Assembly: GCA_938005655.1 (NCBI GenBank)
Contig: CALLNA010000084.1
Location: 1 to 6,299 of the forward strand
Source: an uncultured Novosphingobium sp.
Lineage (GTDB): Bacteria > Pseudomonadota > Alphaproteobacteria > Sphingomonadales > Sphingomonadaceae
DNA: 6,299 nt
Direction: 5' to 3'
Shown one piece after another: positions 6,052-6,299 of the stretch. Position 1 is the first letter of the stretch, and every line of letters begins with the position of its first letter. A program made the position numbers and the translations under genes. Below the pieces are notes generated by a model. It did not search any database, had not been told where the DNA came from, and saw only the letters and a program-made list of their open reading frames with translations.

Positions 6052-6299
6052 TCAAGCCAGATGCGGCTTGACCTCCTCGATCACCCATTGGGCATAGTCG
6101 AGGTAGGCGTCGGGGCTCGGCATCTCGGGAATCGGGACCGAGCTGTAGGTGACGCCCAGCGCCCGGTACTCGCCGAGCCGGTCGACGATCTCCTGCGCGC
6201 TCATGCCGGGGCGGGCGTCGGCATCGTTGCTGGCGGCGTGGCGCTCGGTCAGGCGGGTGGTGGCGAGGCCGAAGAACACGTCGAAGGGCTTGCCCCGCC
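6052..6299 (-). CDS. C-terminal fragment of a probable LLM-class flavin-dependent oxidoreductase (N terminus outside window)
   Basis: Eighty-one complete codons are visible, read leftward from the right edge to a TGA at 6052-6054. The fragment starts RGKPFDVFFGLATTRL and ends VIEEVKPHLA. The pattern MSAQEIVDRLGEYRALGVTYSSVPIP followed by a helix ending EEVKPHL (in parts: EIVDRLGEYRALGVT, then WVIEEVKPHLA) resembles the last beta-alpha unit and C-terminal helix of luciferase-like (LLM) monooxygenases, where the 'drl.ey..lGv' segment precedes the closing helix. Such enzymes use reduced FMN or F420 to oxidise substrates. The frame is open to the window edge with no start required; the internal GTG at 6279 is merely a Val codon. 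The flavin-binding core is not visible, so the family call rests on the tail alone; another TIM-barrel enzyme is possible. Confidence 0.6.
   Translation of the reverse strand, partial: RGKPFDVFFGLATTRLTERHAASNDADARPGMSAQEIVDRLGEYRALGVTYSSVPIPEMPSPDAYLDYAQWVIEEVKPHLA

Overview
The window is GC-rich, densely coding bacterial DNA with strong G/C preference at third codon positions and short gaps between genes. The base composition, the style of MetH, and the dispersed CCCCTCCCGC/GCGGGAGGGG palindromes with a GGGGTGGG tail suggest an alphaproteobacterium, most likely a sphingomonad. This is an inference from sequence style; no marker gene in the window settles the taxonomy.

Layout, left to right. 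(1) The C-terminal part of cobalamin-dependent methionine synthase MetH, cut by the left edge, contains the B12-binding domain and the AdoMet-binding reactivation domain. (2) A small VOC (glyoxalase-fold) protein follows in the same direction. (3) A GTG-started NTF2/SnoaL-like protein follows; its ribosome-binding site lies in the 3' arm of a hairpin. (4) Next is an isocitrate lyase/PEP mutase superfamily enzyme that lacks the catalytic KKCGH-type loop. (5) A 119-bp gap holds two palindromic repeats in inverted orientation (REPIN-like). (6) A DHA2-type (EmrB/QacA-like) 14-TM MFS exporter ends 9 bp from the end of a convergent minus-strand gene. (7) That minus-strand gene encodes a large VOC protein with four predicted modules. 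(8) A gap with a third palindrome copy and another hairpin follows. (9) The minus-strand C-terminal fragment of what looks like an LLM (luciferase-like) flavin-dependent oxidoreductase runs off the right edge.

MetH is housekeeping. The rest is a set of small-molecule enzyme folds (VOC, SnoaL/NTF2, ICL/PEPM, large VOC, LLM oxidoreductase) around an exporter. Such mixes are typical of accessory catabolic or detoxification islands for aromatic or other xenobiotic compounds. A plausible but unproven scheme is flavin-dependent oxygenation (LLM), ring cleavage or isomerisation (VOC), dehydration or elimination (SnoaL-like, with an Asp-His pair and Arg placed as in LinA), and C-C bond cleavage of a 2-oxo or dicarboxylic acid (ICL/PEPM), with efflux by the DHA2 pump. 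No substrate can be named from the sequence.

No RNA genes, CRISPR arrays, insertion sequences, integrases or attachment sites were found. No convincing sigma-70 promoter was recognised in any gap, and no gap exceeds 120 bp.
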